DNA of 64,000 nt from Saccharina japonica (GCA_008828725.1 MEHQ01001995.1:289078-353077); one strand, 5' to 3'; counted from the stretch's first letter, positions 1 to 13,337 are shown. Program-made: numbers and translations. Notes: generated by a model not told the origin, from the sequence alone.

Positions 1-2307
1 ATATACCGTTGAAATGAGTGTACGTCAAGAAATTTTGGCAACCGAGTAGTGGGCCCCAGCAAATAGAGGGATGACTTACACGGATGTGAGGGAGCTGCGA
101 CCAACGGTGTCGAAACATGTTGCCAGGTCGGATATAAAATCTTGCTCGAGCTGGCAATTGGCCAGGTTCCTGTGGTCGTCGTAGGGTGGAAGGAACACGT
201 AGAATACACAAACACACGTGTTCAGGGGATTGTGCGTCAGATCGGCTTGGCGGTGCAGTTCGAAGGTCATTACAGCAATGGCAGCAATCGATACAATCGA
301 TACAATCGATACAGGTCGGATAGACTACAGAGTTTAATTCAACCTATCACCATCCCTTTACATTGTTGCGTAGTCGGATGACCTAGGCATAGAGGGCACA
401 CTCCCAGTATTTCGCCCTGCCGCGATAAGCTTTTGAGATTGCAATTTCAGGCCATCACAAACCAAAGGCGTCAAGCCCTCAATCAAGTATGACGTCGTGT
501 CTACTATACGTGTTACATCGCACCAACGAGCAGATAGAGCTATGAGTATAGGCTATTTCCGTATTGGACAGCAAGAAAAAAACAACAACACACGAAACTC
601 CAACCAATCGGCGCGGTGCGGATGTCATGTCAACAATAAGGCAGTGCAACTCACTCTGTATTACGTACCTGGTAGCTACTTTCTACGAAGACTACAACGT
701 GTGGCACCCTAACATGGATACAACCAGGTATTTGTGGAGAGGGTGAAGAATGCGCTTCGAGTACTGTAAACGGTGTGTTGCATTGATCAATGCCTCGATA
801 AATATATGACTATACACCCCCATATTGTGAAACGGGGACCTATGGAAACAAGTTGTCATCAATCTTTGCATGCATACTATATACCAGTATGTACTGTCGA
901 GTCTTAGCGAGCGCCTACGTCTACTTACAATACCGTGTCTCCGGGCTCCCTGGGGTCGCTGATGCATGAATCCGTGCAGGGATTGCCTTCGCCTAAACAG
1001 AGGCGTCACCACCACCACCATCACCACAGGTCACGACACAGACAAACGGAACAGAAACACGGAACATAGGGTGATGTTATGGGACAACACCGTGCAAGCG
1101 CTTGTAGGCTTGTTGGTGTGGGCAGGCTGGACGTCCAGTAGGAAGGGACAACACTAAAATCATCACATTCATTATCTGTAATGTCCCGAATAACATGTCG
1201 ACAGTTTCTCTCTCTGGCAGTTTCTGTCCACGTATATTTTACCACTACGCCCCTAGTTACGTGGAACGTTCGTGTATAAATAATGAACCCAAACGGTTCG
1301 AATGATTACTGTAGGGTAAGAGTAGTATCTCTCAAGGAAGAATAATCAGTACCGTATGTACTGATTATCGATGGCTTCAAAACAGGAGAAACGTCAAATA
1401 CAACACCAGGACAACACACATGATGCAAGCTGCTGTCATGATTATTTCTAGGCAGCAAAGAAAGGAACTGTCCGTATCAGTATCAGCCGCCAACACACCC
1501 ACACACCCACCGTTGACGTGGACAGCAGAGAGGAGAAGCAGGAGCGCCCCGAAAAATCGCATCTTGGCCCTACAGCAAAACGTGTTCCGAGATTGCACCT
1601 GTACGAGGAGGGTCGTGTTTTTTTACATCAGACTTGCAGTGTTACACAGTAATGGCTTTGGTGGCCACTGCTGTGCTTGAGAATATGTATCAATGCGAAA
1701 AGAGCGAACATCGAAGCGAGTGATTATTAGGGAAGAGGAGGGGGGCAACGGCTACCCGGGAGGAAAACATACGAGTCTGGAAGGACTGTCCCACAAACGA
1801 CCGGTGGGTTGTTGAACTTGGCAACCGAAGCCCGTTTTTATGAACGCTGGAAGAAAATACACCGAGGGTGTGGTTTAGACGTGTAGGGGAAGCAGCGGAG
1901 AAACACATGATGCCCTGGTTCGGTTTTGAGAAGAAGGAAGTAGGTGCAAACGACGAGCTCTTGAGGTGCGCAGTTTGGACCTGAAGTGTCCACTGAAAGC
2001 AGGGCCGGGGGTGGGCGGACCGAAGCCACGTTGGAGGATGGGAACGAGCTCAACAGCAGCGACTAGTCCGGGTGGCAATATCCATATTTCTATATTTGGA
2101 TGTTCAGCTACTCCTTTTTGTTGTGCAACCGCCCCTGCTCCATTTTGTGTCGTTGTGCTACTTTCACGCCTGCCAAATCAAGTACGAGTATACCGTGTGG
2201 TAATTACTTTCTGTACCGCAGTAGGATGGGTACCTGATATACAACGGCGAGAAACCGCCATGGACAGACAGACAGACAGGCTACGCGTTTTAAAACAATA
2301 TCGCATG

Positions 2308-2655
2308 GTTGTGAAGGTGTTACCTACTGAGCTATAGTGACAAAATACCGATAGATCTCCCCGCCCAGGGTAATCCTTATCATACTTTCTCCCCGCTCTC
2401 AACGGCGGGATATATGGGACGTAGGCACTGTATACAGCCGTGCGTAGACCTACCCGCTTCATTTCAGTAACTGGCGAACGAGCAGAACACGCGCTTATTA
2501 GGGACGCACCCGCAAGGGTATCTGTAAAAGGAACGTTCGAAGTAAGATTCTAACACGTGCCCTCGACGACGTCAAATGTGAAAGTGTTACCGCCTGAGCT
2601 GTATATGTAAAGGGGAAAGTTGTCGATCTGTTACCAAGCCCAGGGTTATTATTTT
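2308..2655 (-). repeat. Degenerate direct repeat pair with tRNA A-box-like core
   Basis: Two related segments, about 2308-2380 and 2574-2655, lie about 266 bp apart. On the minus strand both carry AGCTCAG, two variable bases, then GGTAACAC and a TTCACA block, and both have a CCCTGGGC block upstream. The first copy has TAGCTCAGTAGG, a full match to the tRNA A-box consensus. No proper B box or cloverleaf follows, so these are not tRNA genes. They could be relics of a tRNA-derived SINE. Similarity was judged by eye. Confidence 0.35.
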
Positions 2656-4510
2656 GAAATTATGGTGTCACTGTGTTACGGGTTGCCCCTATGCCCCTAT
2701 GCGCGGTGGGGTACCCATGTACCTTAGAAGTGCGCTGGTTACCCGTCCCGCGGTTCCGTGCTCTTGGTTTTGGGAAAGGTTTTCATATTTCTTGTTGTTC
2801 TTGGTTTTGGATATTGGCGATAAAACTACATACACTATCGGCCCTCTCATAAGAAAGTGCCCCACAAGAAACTCAGCCTAAACATTACGGCGAGAATGAG
2901 AAAGTCGACAGCTATTATACCGAAGTTAGTGTGGGACACACCCCTTTCTCAAATAAGAAAGTCTGCCTAATCCCGACTTCTGGTTTCTTATGAGCGGGCC
3001 GGTACTGTATAGCAATAAACCGGTTTTTTTTTTTTTTTTTGTCGAGCGCAGTGGCAGCCCGAAGCAGCAACAACAACAGCAGCAAAAAACAGCTCGATCG
3101 CAGAAGGAGAGTAGCGAACACAGCGTGAAACATTCCAGGCGTCGCCACCCAGCAGCACCGCCCAGAGAACCACCGTTCGCTGCGCAACAGACGAAAGGTA
3201 CGCCAAAAGAGGGGACGACTGCGACCTATCCCCTACTCGAACGGGGTTGCAGTTCTTGTGCGCAGTTCTGATACTTGACCATTTGTCACTTTCGGTTGTT
3301 AAACGTAGGGGTTCTGACCTTTATTTACGGTTTCGAGTTGCCGTTTTGCGCATCCCCGGAATATTTGGGGGGGTGTGGTGTGGCCTTTGTAAAAAGTGCT
3401 TCGAAAGGGATCCCCGAGAACGAGGGTGATAAACCCGCTCCGTTATTACACCTGGCAACGTCTTGCCCCGTATGGGCAGAGTACGTAAAATATCCAACGG
3501 CCAGTATTTTATGCCTCGGACTGATAATCGATTCCATCAACCTCAGGATCTACAGTAGATTTTTCTGTGCGAATATATTCCTGCTTTGTAGGATCTACGC
3601 GCACGTATGGGTCTATAGTAGCTCATGGTGCCGGGTGAGAGCCGCAATCATGATCTATGTACAGAAGCACGTGTTTGCCGGGGTTGGGCTTTTGTGCTAT
3701 ACGTACGAGTATGTATATCCTGCCCAGCCTTTTGCAACGGCGGGAGAAGAACTGCTTTATCGTCCACAGCAGTCGTACGAGTACGAGGTATAGTTTTGTT
3801 GTGGATCGGGATCTAAGACATGCACTGGGGAAGGAAGTTGTTCCGGCGGAAAATATGGAAACAGTAAACAGGATAAATTGTTTCCCCATATAGAGCCAGA
3901 CCACGGGGTATTTTCGGATCTGCGAATTAATGCCCTTTCAGCAAGCAGGATGTATGTTATGCTGCAGCAGCAGTACCTTGAACGTGGCTTAGGAGGAGGG
4001 GTATCAGGACAGCAGTCGTATTCGTATACTTCGCACGCACGTAGTCATGTTCGTTGGTGATTCCGCGACAAAGCCGAGTGAAATAGCATGATATCGGAGT
4101 TCGTACCCCACACGCATCCTTTTTTTCCTTCGTCGCCGTATCTGGTTGCACGTGCCAGGTACCTGGTGTAGTGCATCGCCGAGGTGGCGAATCCTACGGA
4201 TTTACAGCAACAACAGCAGCAGCAAGCACGATACTTGATATGTGCTTGGTGTGCAATGTCATGTACTTGTGTCGTCTCGCCTGTATGCTGTATATATACA
4301 CGACCGAAACCTCTCTAACATTAGTTGCAATGGTGCAGGGAGAGAACAGGCAGCGTGACCCTAAAATAAGTTCAATCGAACGTACACACGAAGCATATTC
4401 TACGAACCTGTGAAGACGTGCTCATCAACAAGAAATATGTGATCGTGAACATCAGCTTCGTCGATGAGATATACACGTGTTTGGATGGGAGCGGACGTTA
4501 GTAAGGGGTC

Positions 4511-4511
4511 G

Positions 4512-4536
<25 letters not shown>
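4511..4536 (+). repeat. (GTG)n triplet microsatellite
   Basis: Eight or so consecutive GTG triplets, followed by imperfect GCT/GTT triplets to about 4558. It sits in no supported coding frame. Confidence 0.8.
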
Positions 4537-4542
<6 letters not shown>

Positions 4543-6283
4543 GCTGCTGTTGGTGCTGAATGTGCGCGCCCCGGTGTGACAGGGGTACCACCTTTTAGGC
4601 AAGATCCTTGCAGCACAGTATTACTCGGCACGGTGGTTCCTACGAAGAGTACATCTTACCACGCTGACCACGCCGCTAAATTGCACCAGGAATGCAGCAG
4701 CTGGGATCGGAGGTAGAGGGATAGGAGGATCGCGGGCGAAACACCTTTATTGTTGTCCGCCATCGACGCTGCTTGTTGTTGCTGCTGCTGTAGCAACTAC
4801 GTATTGATAACTGTTTGTTGCAGCTTGCTACGTACAGCAGTACGGTTTACAGTAGTTCTTGTTGTTCTCACATTCACTCGTCGTGCGATGTATACCTAGC
4901 AGTACAGTAGTAGCAGTCCGAAAGAACGCACCTTCTGCCCACGATAATCCTATCTCGCCACCCAGGCTTGATCTTGAAGAACAACGCCGGTGTAGACGCA
5001 AATAAATGTGATAAGCATCAGGCCGTTGACTACTCTTGCCGTACCTCGTATCATTTGTACATCGATCAATGGGCCCCAAAAAGGTATACACACGAGGTAC
5101 GTATGTATGTACGACATGATGGCCGCCCACGTGAAGACGGACGCTGCTGTTTGTTACGCAGGTGGCCGACAAACAAAAATATTGCAAGTATAGATAACTT
5201 CGAGTTCCATAAAAATAGTACGGGTGCACCCTGCGTATATATGAACACGCTACGTACATACATCTGACGGTACTCCTCCTGTAGGTCACTGCTGCTGAAC
5301 TGAACCAAACGAGACAGCAGAGTACTCGGCGTACCCGGCAACAATGCAGGCAGCTTACCTACTACAGAAGTACCTGTAGGGCACGCCTCCGCAGTGAACA
5401 ACTAGGCTGGAGCGACCGAGATTTCGCACGTAGCAGTGGGGAGAGAGGCCGGCCGGGAGAGATAGCAGCACAGAGTGAGAGGTGGCCACTACAAGTAACA
5501 GGTACTCGTATGATATCAGCAGTTCGTTGCCCAACTTTCCAATTCGACGGGGTCTCTGACTTGTCCTGCCGCTGTGCCACAAACGGACATGTTTTTTTTT
5601 TCTGGTCATTCCGAAGTTCCATCAGTCAGTCGTGGCAACATTCTTCGAATAGATGGTTGATACCCATCCATTGGCCAGATACCGATGTCTCCAGTTTTCA
5701 TTGGTTAATTTGTCGCAAATGATTCTCCGGGTTATTCCGAATTTCCGAAGATCGCTTCAAAATCCCGTATCAACGACCAGAAAATGGGATATCTCCACTT
5801 AGAAACATCTAGGAACTTTCTGGTGGCGCTAAAGCCTATGGGACCACAGGAGACATGCACAGCAAACGAGAGACCCCATCACGACACCCGGTATCATACG
5901 TACTCATAGGTGTTTTTCTTCTGTACTACAGTAGGAATCGTTCCCCGCCCACATTGCGCAAGGGGGGCTATATCCTGATCAGACTGGTACGCCAGAACAG
6001 GTACCTCTCCCACTTGATTGCCCACTTGGTGATCCACAATCCACTATACCTGGTATATTTCAACGAAGATATTTCCCCGATTTCGTATGATCTACGGGTA
6101 GCTCTCATGTTAACTGTTGCTGCGTGGTAATACGAGGTATACCCTGTAGGATCTACTGCTGCTGTAGGATCTAGCTCATAATTAATGTGTGTACCCTCGG
6201 TGGGATCTGTACCAATACCAATATATATTATGCAGATCCCGCGCATCCTCTCACAACGGCAGGTGGACACCTTCTTAGAGGAT

Positions 6284-6301
6284 CCTAACCCTAACCCTAA
6301 A
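6284..6301 (+). repeat. Short interstitial telomere-like repeat
   Basis: CCTAA followed by two full CCCTAA units and one A, nearly three units in all. It is the same unit as the longer arrays at 58605 and 60682. It may be a double-strand-break repair scar or simply chance at this length. Confidence 0.5.
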
Positions 6302-7071
6302 TGGATACAAGTAGATAGCTACAACAGCAGCAGCAGTGAGTGGCAGCAGTAAATCTAATTATCTGTCCGAGGGGTTCACAGTACCATCGAACGATCGAAC
6401 GATCTGGAAATATGTGCGCTCTTTGATACGAGCTACGAGATACACCAAGAATCCGCAGCAAGCGGCAATGGAGCGACAAAAGTACCAGTACGTAGAGCCA
6501 GTCAGTCAGTATACCAAAGCGTTGCCGCAAGGGGTCTTCGAATAAATAACATTTTCCGACACCAGACTACGCGTGAGTACGACGTATGACAAAAAATACC
6601 AAGTGGTTGTTTGCGAATGGCCAATAATAATCAACGGCGTTATGGTGGCGACCCTCCTGTACGTTTCTCTGATACAACTGAGTTGACAACTGCGCGCCGG
6701 TATACGTAAAGTAAGCGTGTGATAAATATCTCTTTGGAAACGTGTGTGTGTTGAACGAGGGTGCCTTTTTACGTGTATCCAAGGGCGGGTGGGAAAAATA
6801 ACCCGGGACCCTCACCCCCCCCCCCTTCCGCCCTCAACACACCCTGATTTCAGTTTGTTTTTGCTCAAACTAACCACCTATGTATCAGCCTTTGGGCGTC
6901 AGTTGCTCAGCAAGACGTTGTTGAAACAATGCGCACGAGCCCTACGTGTGTTGTTTGTGTGTCCCATTAATAACTAACTTGGATGGTGAGCAGTGTTAAA
7001 AGTGGTGTTTGATTTATATTGCCTGCAATAATAGTCGGAGGGAGGGCGAACAAACGAAGTGCTGAAAAGTC

Positions 7072-7098
7072 GGATGAGTTGGATGAGTTGGATGAGTC
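7072..7098 (+). repeat. 9-bp minisatellite, GGATGAGTT x3
   Basis: Three adjacent 9-bp units, the third ending in C instead of T. In one frame they read as a repeated Leu-Asp-Glu, but no gene is supported here. Confidence 0.7.
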
Positions 7099-8048
7099 AG
7101 GTAGTGGAATCCCGACGAGATACCACACTTCACCGTGGGCGCAACGGCCCTTGTGCGTGTCTCCTCCCCACAGAGGTGTACGCGGGCGGGAGTGTGCGCG
7201 GTTCGTCCAAAAACGCGACCAATCCCGCCGCGTTTTCGACGGTTATAATTAATTAAGTCTCGCCGCGTTTTCCGAGCTACTGGCAGCTGCTGGTGAGGTA
7301 AGGGTACTGAGTACTGAGCTCTATTAATAGTCACCTGACTCATTTGGGCTCAGTAGCGTTGTCCACAGTCTGCTATTAGGTTTCATGGTCAGGTTGCATC
7401 AGGCAATGGATCACGCGGTGTACGTTCGCCTACACAGCGGCGTACTGCTAGACCCAAGACTGCTGTTTTGTTCGCTGCTTCTGTGCTTGGCTGTGATTCT
7501 TCTCCCAGTTTAACACAGTCGCTGACAAGTGCCCGTTCTAGATCCAAGTAACTTGTGGTTGAGTCAAGGGTTGAGTCATTTGGTATATAGGATTTTGTAT
7601 AGGAACTGAAAAATACCCCCCCCCCCCAATCGGCCCCAAATGCAAAAATGTGAGTGTGGGTCTCGGGTTCTTTTTTTCACCCGCCCTTGATGTATCACTG
7701 ATTAAACGAGGTGTCGCTGAACAATTTGGTACGAACACTCACACATAGGTTGGGATCCCTAGAAGCTGTGGTGTTCTCCGGCAAGAACCTCGTTGCAGCG
7801 AACAGGTACGCCTAAGGCGGTTTTATAGATAGATCACACAGGAAACAATGAAAAACCACCACCGCAGCATCGAAAGCGTAACAAAAACACCGCAAGCATG
7901 AATATACACGAAATTATAATCGCTGATAACTGGCGAGAGTTCCAATGTGGCAGCACCGATTTCTCGCGCACATCGACCGCCCATAAAAGACGCTATCACT
8001 CTGCTGGGGAGGTTCCCTAAGGGACTTGTTGTCCGCACGCGCCTCCTT

Positions 8049-8400
8049 TGTTCAGTATGGCTCGTCTCGACAAACAACTTAGCGATACGTTACGGTTACA
8101 TACGAGGTGTCACGGAGGCAGAGTTACAGGGATCGTCTCGTGGTGTCATCTACGAGCATGTTCCACAGATGTACGAGTAGTCACTACGTATACGAGGAGG
8201 TTTAGGCATTCGACCACGATCGGTTGTTGCTGGGCTGTGGAGAGTTCACCCCAATTACCCACGCCACATTTCCCCATGCATTCGTTTGCCTCTTTCCTGG
8301 CCGACAAATAAATTCTACACACTGCGTGTTACGGTGCCTCGCTCACAGCCTAGTGTGGCTGCTGGCAGCCTATCCACCCATAGCATATCAGCGCTAATTG
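8049..8400 (+). repeat. 5' LTR of the copia element
   Basis: It begins TGTTC at 8049 and aligns along its whole length with 13338-13702. Shared blocks include GGTTACATACG, TGTCACGGAGGCA, GGGCTGTGGAGAGTT, ACACACTGCGTGTT and GCTCACAGCCTAGTGTGG. The 3' boundary is uncertain by about 10 bp, because similarity fades after GCTAATT. Confidence 0.85.
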
Positions 8401-8440
8401 AAGACGTTAACAACGTGTTGTTCGAGCAAGCAGCCCGGTT

Positions 8441-9268
8441 ATGTCGAGTGGACCCCCAGTGGCCGGTTTGTCCGAGATGGATTCCGTGACCAGTCTCTTA
8501 GGGCAGCAGGCACCGGACAGGGTATACTACCAAGATCGATGCGAGAACGACCGAGAACCGTGACGTCAAGACATTGAGCGATTGAAGACGCAGATGTTCG
8601 GAGAGATGGATCGCAGAACTGCTGCGGTTAGTGAGGTTGCGTCTGGATTTACTGGCGAACGGGTTCGAACCGTTACAAGTGCTGGGGAAGTGAGAGAAGT
8701 CAGCTCCAGTGCGAGTTTGCCTGGTCTTGGTGAGGCAATAGGCTTGGCCAGCAGTGGTGCGAGTAGCAGCGTAGATAGCCATAGCGTTGAAGTTGGTTCT
8801 CGCGAAAATGGAACTCTGAGACCGTCGGTTCCTCCTTTCGGTGGAGAGATGGAAGACTTTCGATTGCGGAAGGAGCTCTTCGAGGTATTTACTCCCATGG
8901 TTGGGTGAATGCCGGAGTTCCTCGTAGGTTGTGATACTATGATACTCGACGTTACGAAGAACCCTCACTATTATTTATCGCAGTGTCTCAGTGGGGAATA
9001 CATTAATTCAGCTAGAGTGTCGGGGACTTACCTGACAGAGAGCGTGGTGAACCGTGATCTGTTTGGTACAGTGTTCGCAAATAATTCGCCTAGTGCTGGG
9101 GTGGGAAGGTTGTGCGATTGGTTCATGCCCAAGACCACGGCAGAACAGATCAAGTGGTCGGCAGCGTTCGACTCAGCAAAAATGGAGAAGGGAGAAGAGT
9201 TAATGAAGTACTTTCGTCGAATAGACAACAATGTTGGAGTGCAAGTGTCGCTAGGTGTGGTGAAGTAG
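8441..9268 (+). pseudogene. copia gag remnant
   Basis: The frame opens with ATG at 8441, just inside the 5' LTR, and is interrupted by stops near 8549 and 8906. The last third (8909-9268, 119 codons) has the typical retrotransposon Gag core: an AW/LY-like N-terminal stretch, a charged helix with KMEKGEELMKYFRRID, and spacing like UBN2/Retrotran_gag domains of copia elements. Gag forms the virus-like particle that packages element RNA. A zinc-knuckle remnant (CIRC followed by LEPG) follows at about 9600-9650 in another frame. The stops make this non-functional. Confidence 0.7.
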
Positions 9269-9599
9269 GTAGCAGACGTCAACCGCAAGATCATCATGAC
9301 CCTCACATCAGACTACGGAATAGAAGAACGCACTATCTTGTACCGTGATGATGTCAACGAGCGGCGATCTAAAGCATCAACCGACAGCGGCACTCGCGCC
9401 TTCCCGCGTCGAAGGGCGAGGACGTGGGTCAGTCTCTACTGTCGAATGGAGCTGCTCGAGGTGGTCGTGCAGGCAGAGACAGGCCCTGAAGTAACGGTAA
9501 ACCAAGAGTTGAAAGTGACACATCAAGCAAGAACAGACAGGGTAGCAGTAGCAGTAATCCCCAAGCCCCAACATATAACCCCCGCTCATTTTTCGGAAA

Positions 9600-10271
9600 A
9601 TGCATTCGTTGCTTGGAACCCGGAACACCTGGCCCCAGTGCAAGGCTCTCATTCCATCTGCACCAGACCAGGCATCAGACGGAGGTGCGCAAGGCCAGCA
9701 CAACGGCGGTGAGACTGTGTGTCGTCTTGCGAAGTGCATGCTTGGTACAAACGATGACACGTACGATGCGGAACGCGGTGATTGCTTAGGTGAGAAGTGG
9801 ATAGTGAATAATGGTGCATCCTTTCACATGGCTCATTCAGCTGGGTCGTTGAGCGATGACAGACTGTGCAATGACAAGGTAAATATTGGTGACAACCATC
9901 TGAACGGCGTGGTGGGGTACAGAACAGCGGCGGTTGTATTCCCGGGGTATTTGACTGTCAAACTCTTCGGTGTGGCTCTCGTGTCGGACGTCGCGTTCAA
10001 CGTGTTTTCGCTGGTGGCTGCGCACAAGCAGGGAGTAACATTTATGACTGAGGAGAGAGACTTGTGCAGTTCTCTTTTCAATGGGAGGTTGAGGTTTGAA
10101 AGTAATGAATCCAGTCACTCCGGATTCGCTTACAGTATAGAGCCAGGCGACGGCTATGTGCCGTTCCCCTTTGTGACCCTCCCTAGACATTCGTTGAATC
10201 TGGTTGCGATTTTCAACTTGAATTTCACGTGCTTGCACCCAGGAGTATCGCGGCTACGGAGACTAGTGTAG
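9600..10271 (+). pseudogene. copia aspartic protease remnant
   Basis: A 223-codon open frame. Around codons 66-79 it reads EKWIVNNGASFHMA, which matches the copia protease signature W-I/V-x-D-S-G-A-x-x-H-M, except that the catalytic D-S-G is now N-N-G. The following VNIGDNHLNGVVG and a later DVAFNVFSLVAAHKQG block match the flap region and the L-x-S-V/L-x-x-L core of these proteases. The enzyme would cut the Gag-Pol polyprotein. Loss of the active-site Asp means no activity is expected, although the frame itself is long and open. Confidence 0.75.
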
Positions 10272-10489
10272 ACATCAACGTTTTCCACTGTGTGCAACGT
10301 CACACGAATAAACTACTGCTGCGAGAGACTACTAGACTACTCGGTCTAGAACTGGTGGGAAAGCTTAGACCTTGTACGGGATGATCTATTGCGAAAGGCT
10401 ACCCAAAGCCAATCTCTAACTACACAAAATAACGCATGACAGAGAAGTTGACGGGTATTTCGTTGACCTCAGTAGACCTAAGAGAACAC

Positions 10490-10850
10490 CTCCCCTGTCG
10501 GGTGCGCCATATGTCATACGTATGAAGGATGACTACATCCGTCACGCGTAGATGTATTCTGAAGCATGTATCGATTCCGGAAGACACAACTAGGAAGTTT
10601 TTGGCTGACGCGCGTGCCGACGCAGTATCCTCGAAAGTCGAGATGGTAAGGTCTGACAACGGGGGGGGACTTTTTGGTGGTGAGCTTGGAGAGGTGTGGG
10701 AACAGTATTACATCAAACAGGCATTCAACAATACCGATAGCTCGATGCAAATAACAGTGTGGTGGAAAGAGCGCTAGGTAGCATCCAGAAAGCGGGACTC
10801 GCCGTGTGCTTCGAAGCGTCCATCGTATCTCAACCCATTCAAGGGCCGCC
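10490..10850 (+). pseudogene. copia integrase core remnant (DDE type)
   Basis: The three catalytic acids of a retroviral-type integrase core can be placed, but in more than one frame. A DDY block near 10528-10536 carries the first Asp. VRSDNGGGLFGG at about 10648-10680 carries the second. NSVVERALG at about 10753-10779 carries the Glu. The intermediate FLADARAD segment fits copia integrases. The longest open piece is 10529-10777. Integrase joins element cDNA to the genome. Frameshifts and stops separate the pieces, so it is dead. Confidence 0.75.
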
Positions 10851-11839
10851 GACGAAATCCCTGTGGCTTAGGGTACTGGGCGTTTGACGCCTTGAATCAC
10901 ACAGAGACCACTGCAAATACCGGGGACCAGCCGCCGCACGAAATTGGGTACAGAACTGCCGCACCCTGTTCATCGCACCTGTCCTTCGCTCAGCGTACTG
11001 TCGTGAGAAACACCCGTCGACGTCGCACCCCGGGGCCGAGAGCTGCTATTTCCCCGGGCCAGACATCGACTATATAAGTGACAATTTGTGGGTGCGCATG
11101 CGGGCGAACAAGGTTTGTGGGAGCGAGGAACGTGACCCGGGAGGAAACGCTTAGTACACGAGCGCCACCACCCCTGCTGCCGAACAAGCCGGAGCAAGGG
11201 GGGACGATGAACCTAGAAAAAGCGCCTGAGCCGGGAGGGATGGACTACTATGACTCCAACCCGACAACTCTAACACAGGTATTGGGGAGGAGAAGCCAAC
11301 TCCGTGCGATGGTTTGGATTACCCAAGCCGGTGACGATTTACAAACCGGGCGCGTGGAGCTAAACGGTCCATCAACGGACAGCAGCGAACCGCCCGCAAG
11401 CGACACTTCATCTCGAGATGAGAACGATGCATCATCTTCTGACAATGGAGTTCCGACCCCGACTGCGGTCCGGACTGCTGCCCACCAACTTGGAGCGCAC
11501 ATGATAGGACCGGGCGATGGTGAAGATATTAGGGAGGGAAGTACGAGAGCACAGACCAGGGCACTCAACCGGGAAGCGGAAACGGGGCTGAGCTACAATC
11601 GGGCCCTGTGAGGGAGGCCGCATGTTCCATGCGCTACAGGCGGCGCAAGACACAGGCGGTGAACCTACTCGGTTGCCGGATTGCCTTATGAAGGGGACGG
11701 AACCGGAACCGACGTCGTACTGCGCGGAGTCTTTGTCAATTCACTCTCGCGTTTAGACAGAGGCGATGTAAGCGGATTTTGATGGACTGGAGGCCGCTGA
11801 CACTTTGACTGAAATTTCCTAGGTTTCCGCGGGTGAGCA
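10851..11839 (+). pseudogene. copia integrase C-terminus and spacer before RT
   Basis: Two open pieces (10892-11077 and 11078-11611) run from the integrase to the reverse transcriptase. The segment TRFVGARNVTREE near 11110-11150 resembles the block that ends copia integrases (usually SRDVTWDE or similar). The rest of the 177-codon piece is low-complexity, rich in Ser, Asp, Glu and Pro, as is usual for the linker before copia RT. 11612-11839 is broken by stops. Confidence 0.5.
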
Positions 11840-13270
11840 TATTGTGGAGTCAAAATGGCTCTTGAAGTAGAAGAGCGACAAGTATTGCTTGATTATTGGT
11901 AGAGCTAAGGAGAGATTGGCAGCTGAGGGCTATTTCCAGGTAGAGGGAGTTGACTACTTCGATATGTTCTCGCCTACTGCATCAACCACGTCTAACCACA
12001 TTGTTGCAGTAATGGCATGCAAACGTGACTGTTAATTGGATATGAGGCACTTGGACGTTGATCAAGCCTTTATTCGGTCAAACTTGGATACCGAATGTTC
12101 TTAAGACTTCCTCCTGGGTGTAGGCGGTCACCCAGTAAGGTAGTCCGACTCAACACATATGAATTATGGGCTGAAGCAGAGTGCTCGCTCGTGGTATAAG
12201 CTCCTGTCGTTAACCTTGGGAAGGTGTGGGTTTGAGCGGTGCTTGGTAGACCCGTGTGTCTTTCGACTGATGGTGAATTACGAGTTTGTAGCGATGCCGG
12301 TGGTCCCCGCGGATGTCATGAAGATCGAAGTCATCAAGGAAATAACGGATTCGGTAGAGGCAAATCTCAACAAGATTTCCTACGAAACATCTTCGAGAGG
12401 TTATGTGGTACATGGGTAGCGAGTACAATGTATATGATAAGCAGAGGACATTAGAGATTACACACACTCAGTTTGTTAGAAATGGTGTCGAACGTTTTGG
12501 AATCACGAAGTCCAACCCCATCACCTCTTCTCCATCATTGGACCTCAAGCACGCTAGTAATGAGGCCGCTGCTGTGGACGCTGGTTACCGCGAAATAGTG
12601 GGGAGTCTGATGTGGATTACGAATGAAACGACGCCGGACATCGCCAACGCAGTACCGGCGGTTGCGAGGTTTTCACATGCCCCCACGGAGGTACGTGTTA
12701 AGGCGGCTAGGAAAATAAAAAAGTACCTGGGCTCTACGGCTAACTTGGGTCTGACGTTCAGAAAGAACATCTATCCAGAGGAAGTGCAGTCGGAATACGG
12801 TTTGGAGACTTACGCGGACGCGGACACGTCCACAAGGGCTACGATAGGTGTTCGGTCTCTGGTGTGGCTGTATGTTGCGGGGGTACACTTGTGGTGTGGT
12901 TTTCTATTACGCAGACGGGCACCACCTTGTCCACTATCGAGGCGGGGTACGTAGCTATGACTGACGGGGTGACGGAAGCCGTTGAGGTGAGGGAGTGTTG
13001 GGTGTTCTGATGCCCAGTCTGGGATTGCCGAGAATTGGAGTGTTTGAAAACCACAGAACGGCAAAAGACTTGGCCAACAACCCATTGAGTTCACCCAACA
13101 GTTTTCAAATTGATGTACGGTGTACGCTTTTCAGCTACAGTTGGTGGGGACGGGAGACTTGTGAGTCAAGTATCTCCGGATGTACGACCAGCATGTGGAT
13201 ATTCTCACGAAGGCTATTGGGTAAAGAGAGGCTTCCAAAACACAGCGAGTTTCTGTTAGGGGTACAGTAA
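11840..13270 (+). pseudogene. copia reverse transcriptase and RNase H remnant
   Basis: Copia RT motifs appear in order: VDYFDMFSPTAS near 11950, HLDVDQAFIRSNLD (first catalytic Asp) near 12050, and YGLKQSARSWYKLL near 12164. The usual YVDD box appears as VVPADVMKI near 12300, so one catalytic Asp is lost. Copia RNase H follows: YREIVGSLMWITNET, then DIANAVPAVARFSHAPTEV near 12640, TYADADTSTRAT near 12805, TLSTIEAGYVAMTDG in another frame near 12930, and FENHRTAKDLANNPLS with IDVR near 13045-13120. Two TAA stops and at least three frameshifts interrupt the domain. It would have copied element RNA into DNA. Confidence 0.85.
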
Positions 13271-13337
13271 TTTGTTGTTTGTGAATGTTGTTTTTTTTGT
13301 CCTCGAGGCTTATCAGTTGGTCCAGCGCCATGAAGGG

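Larger units (their letters stand above)
1..8048. other. Gene-poor left flank
   Basis: I see no gene I can support in this stretch. The open frames are short, overlap on both strands and mostly lack an ATG; the longest (3275-3793, + strand, 172 codons) begins at TTG and shows no domain pattern. The region holds simple repeats: a 9-bp unit TACAATCGA near 285-312, a T17 run near 3025-3041, GTG triplets at 4511-4536, a C11 run at 6815-6825 and a C12 run at 7616-7627. It also holds a degenerate repeat pair (2308-2380 and 2574-2655) and a short telomere-like tract at 6284-6301, listed separately. Confidence 0.5.

Noticed and set aside
3275..3793. + strand ORF of 172 codons
   Set aside because: Non-ATG start, no domain pattern, and overlapping open frames on the other strand; within the range expected by chance for a window of this size.
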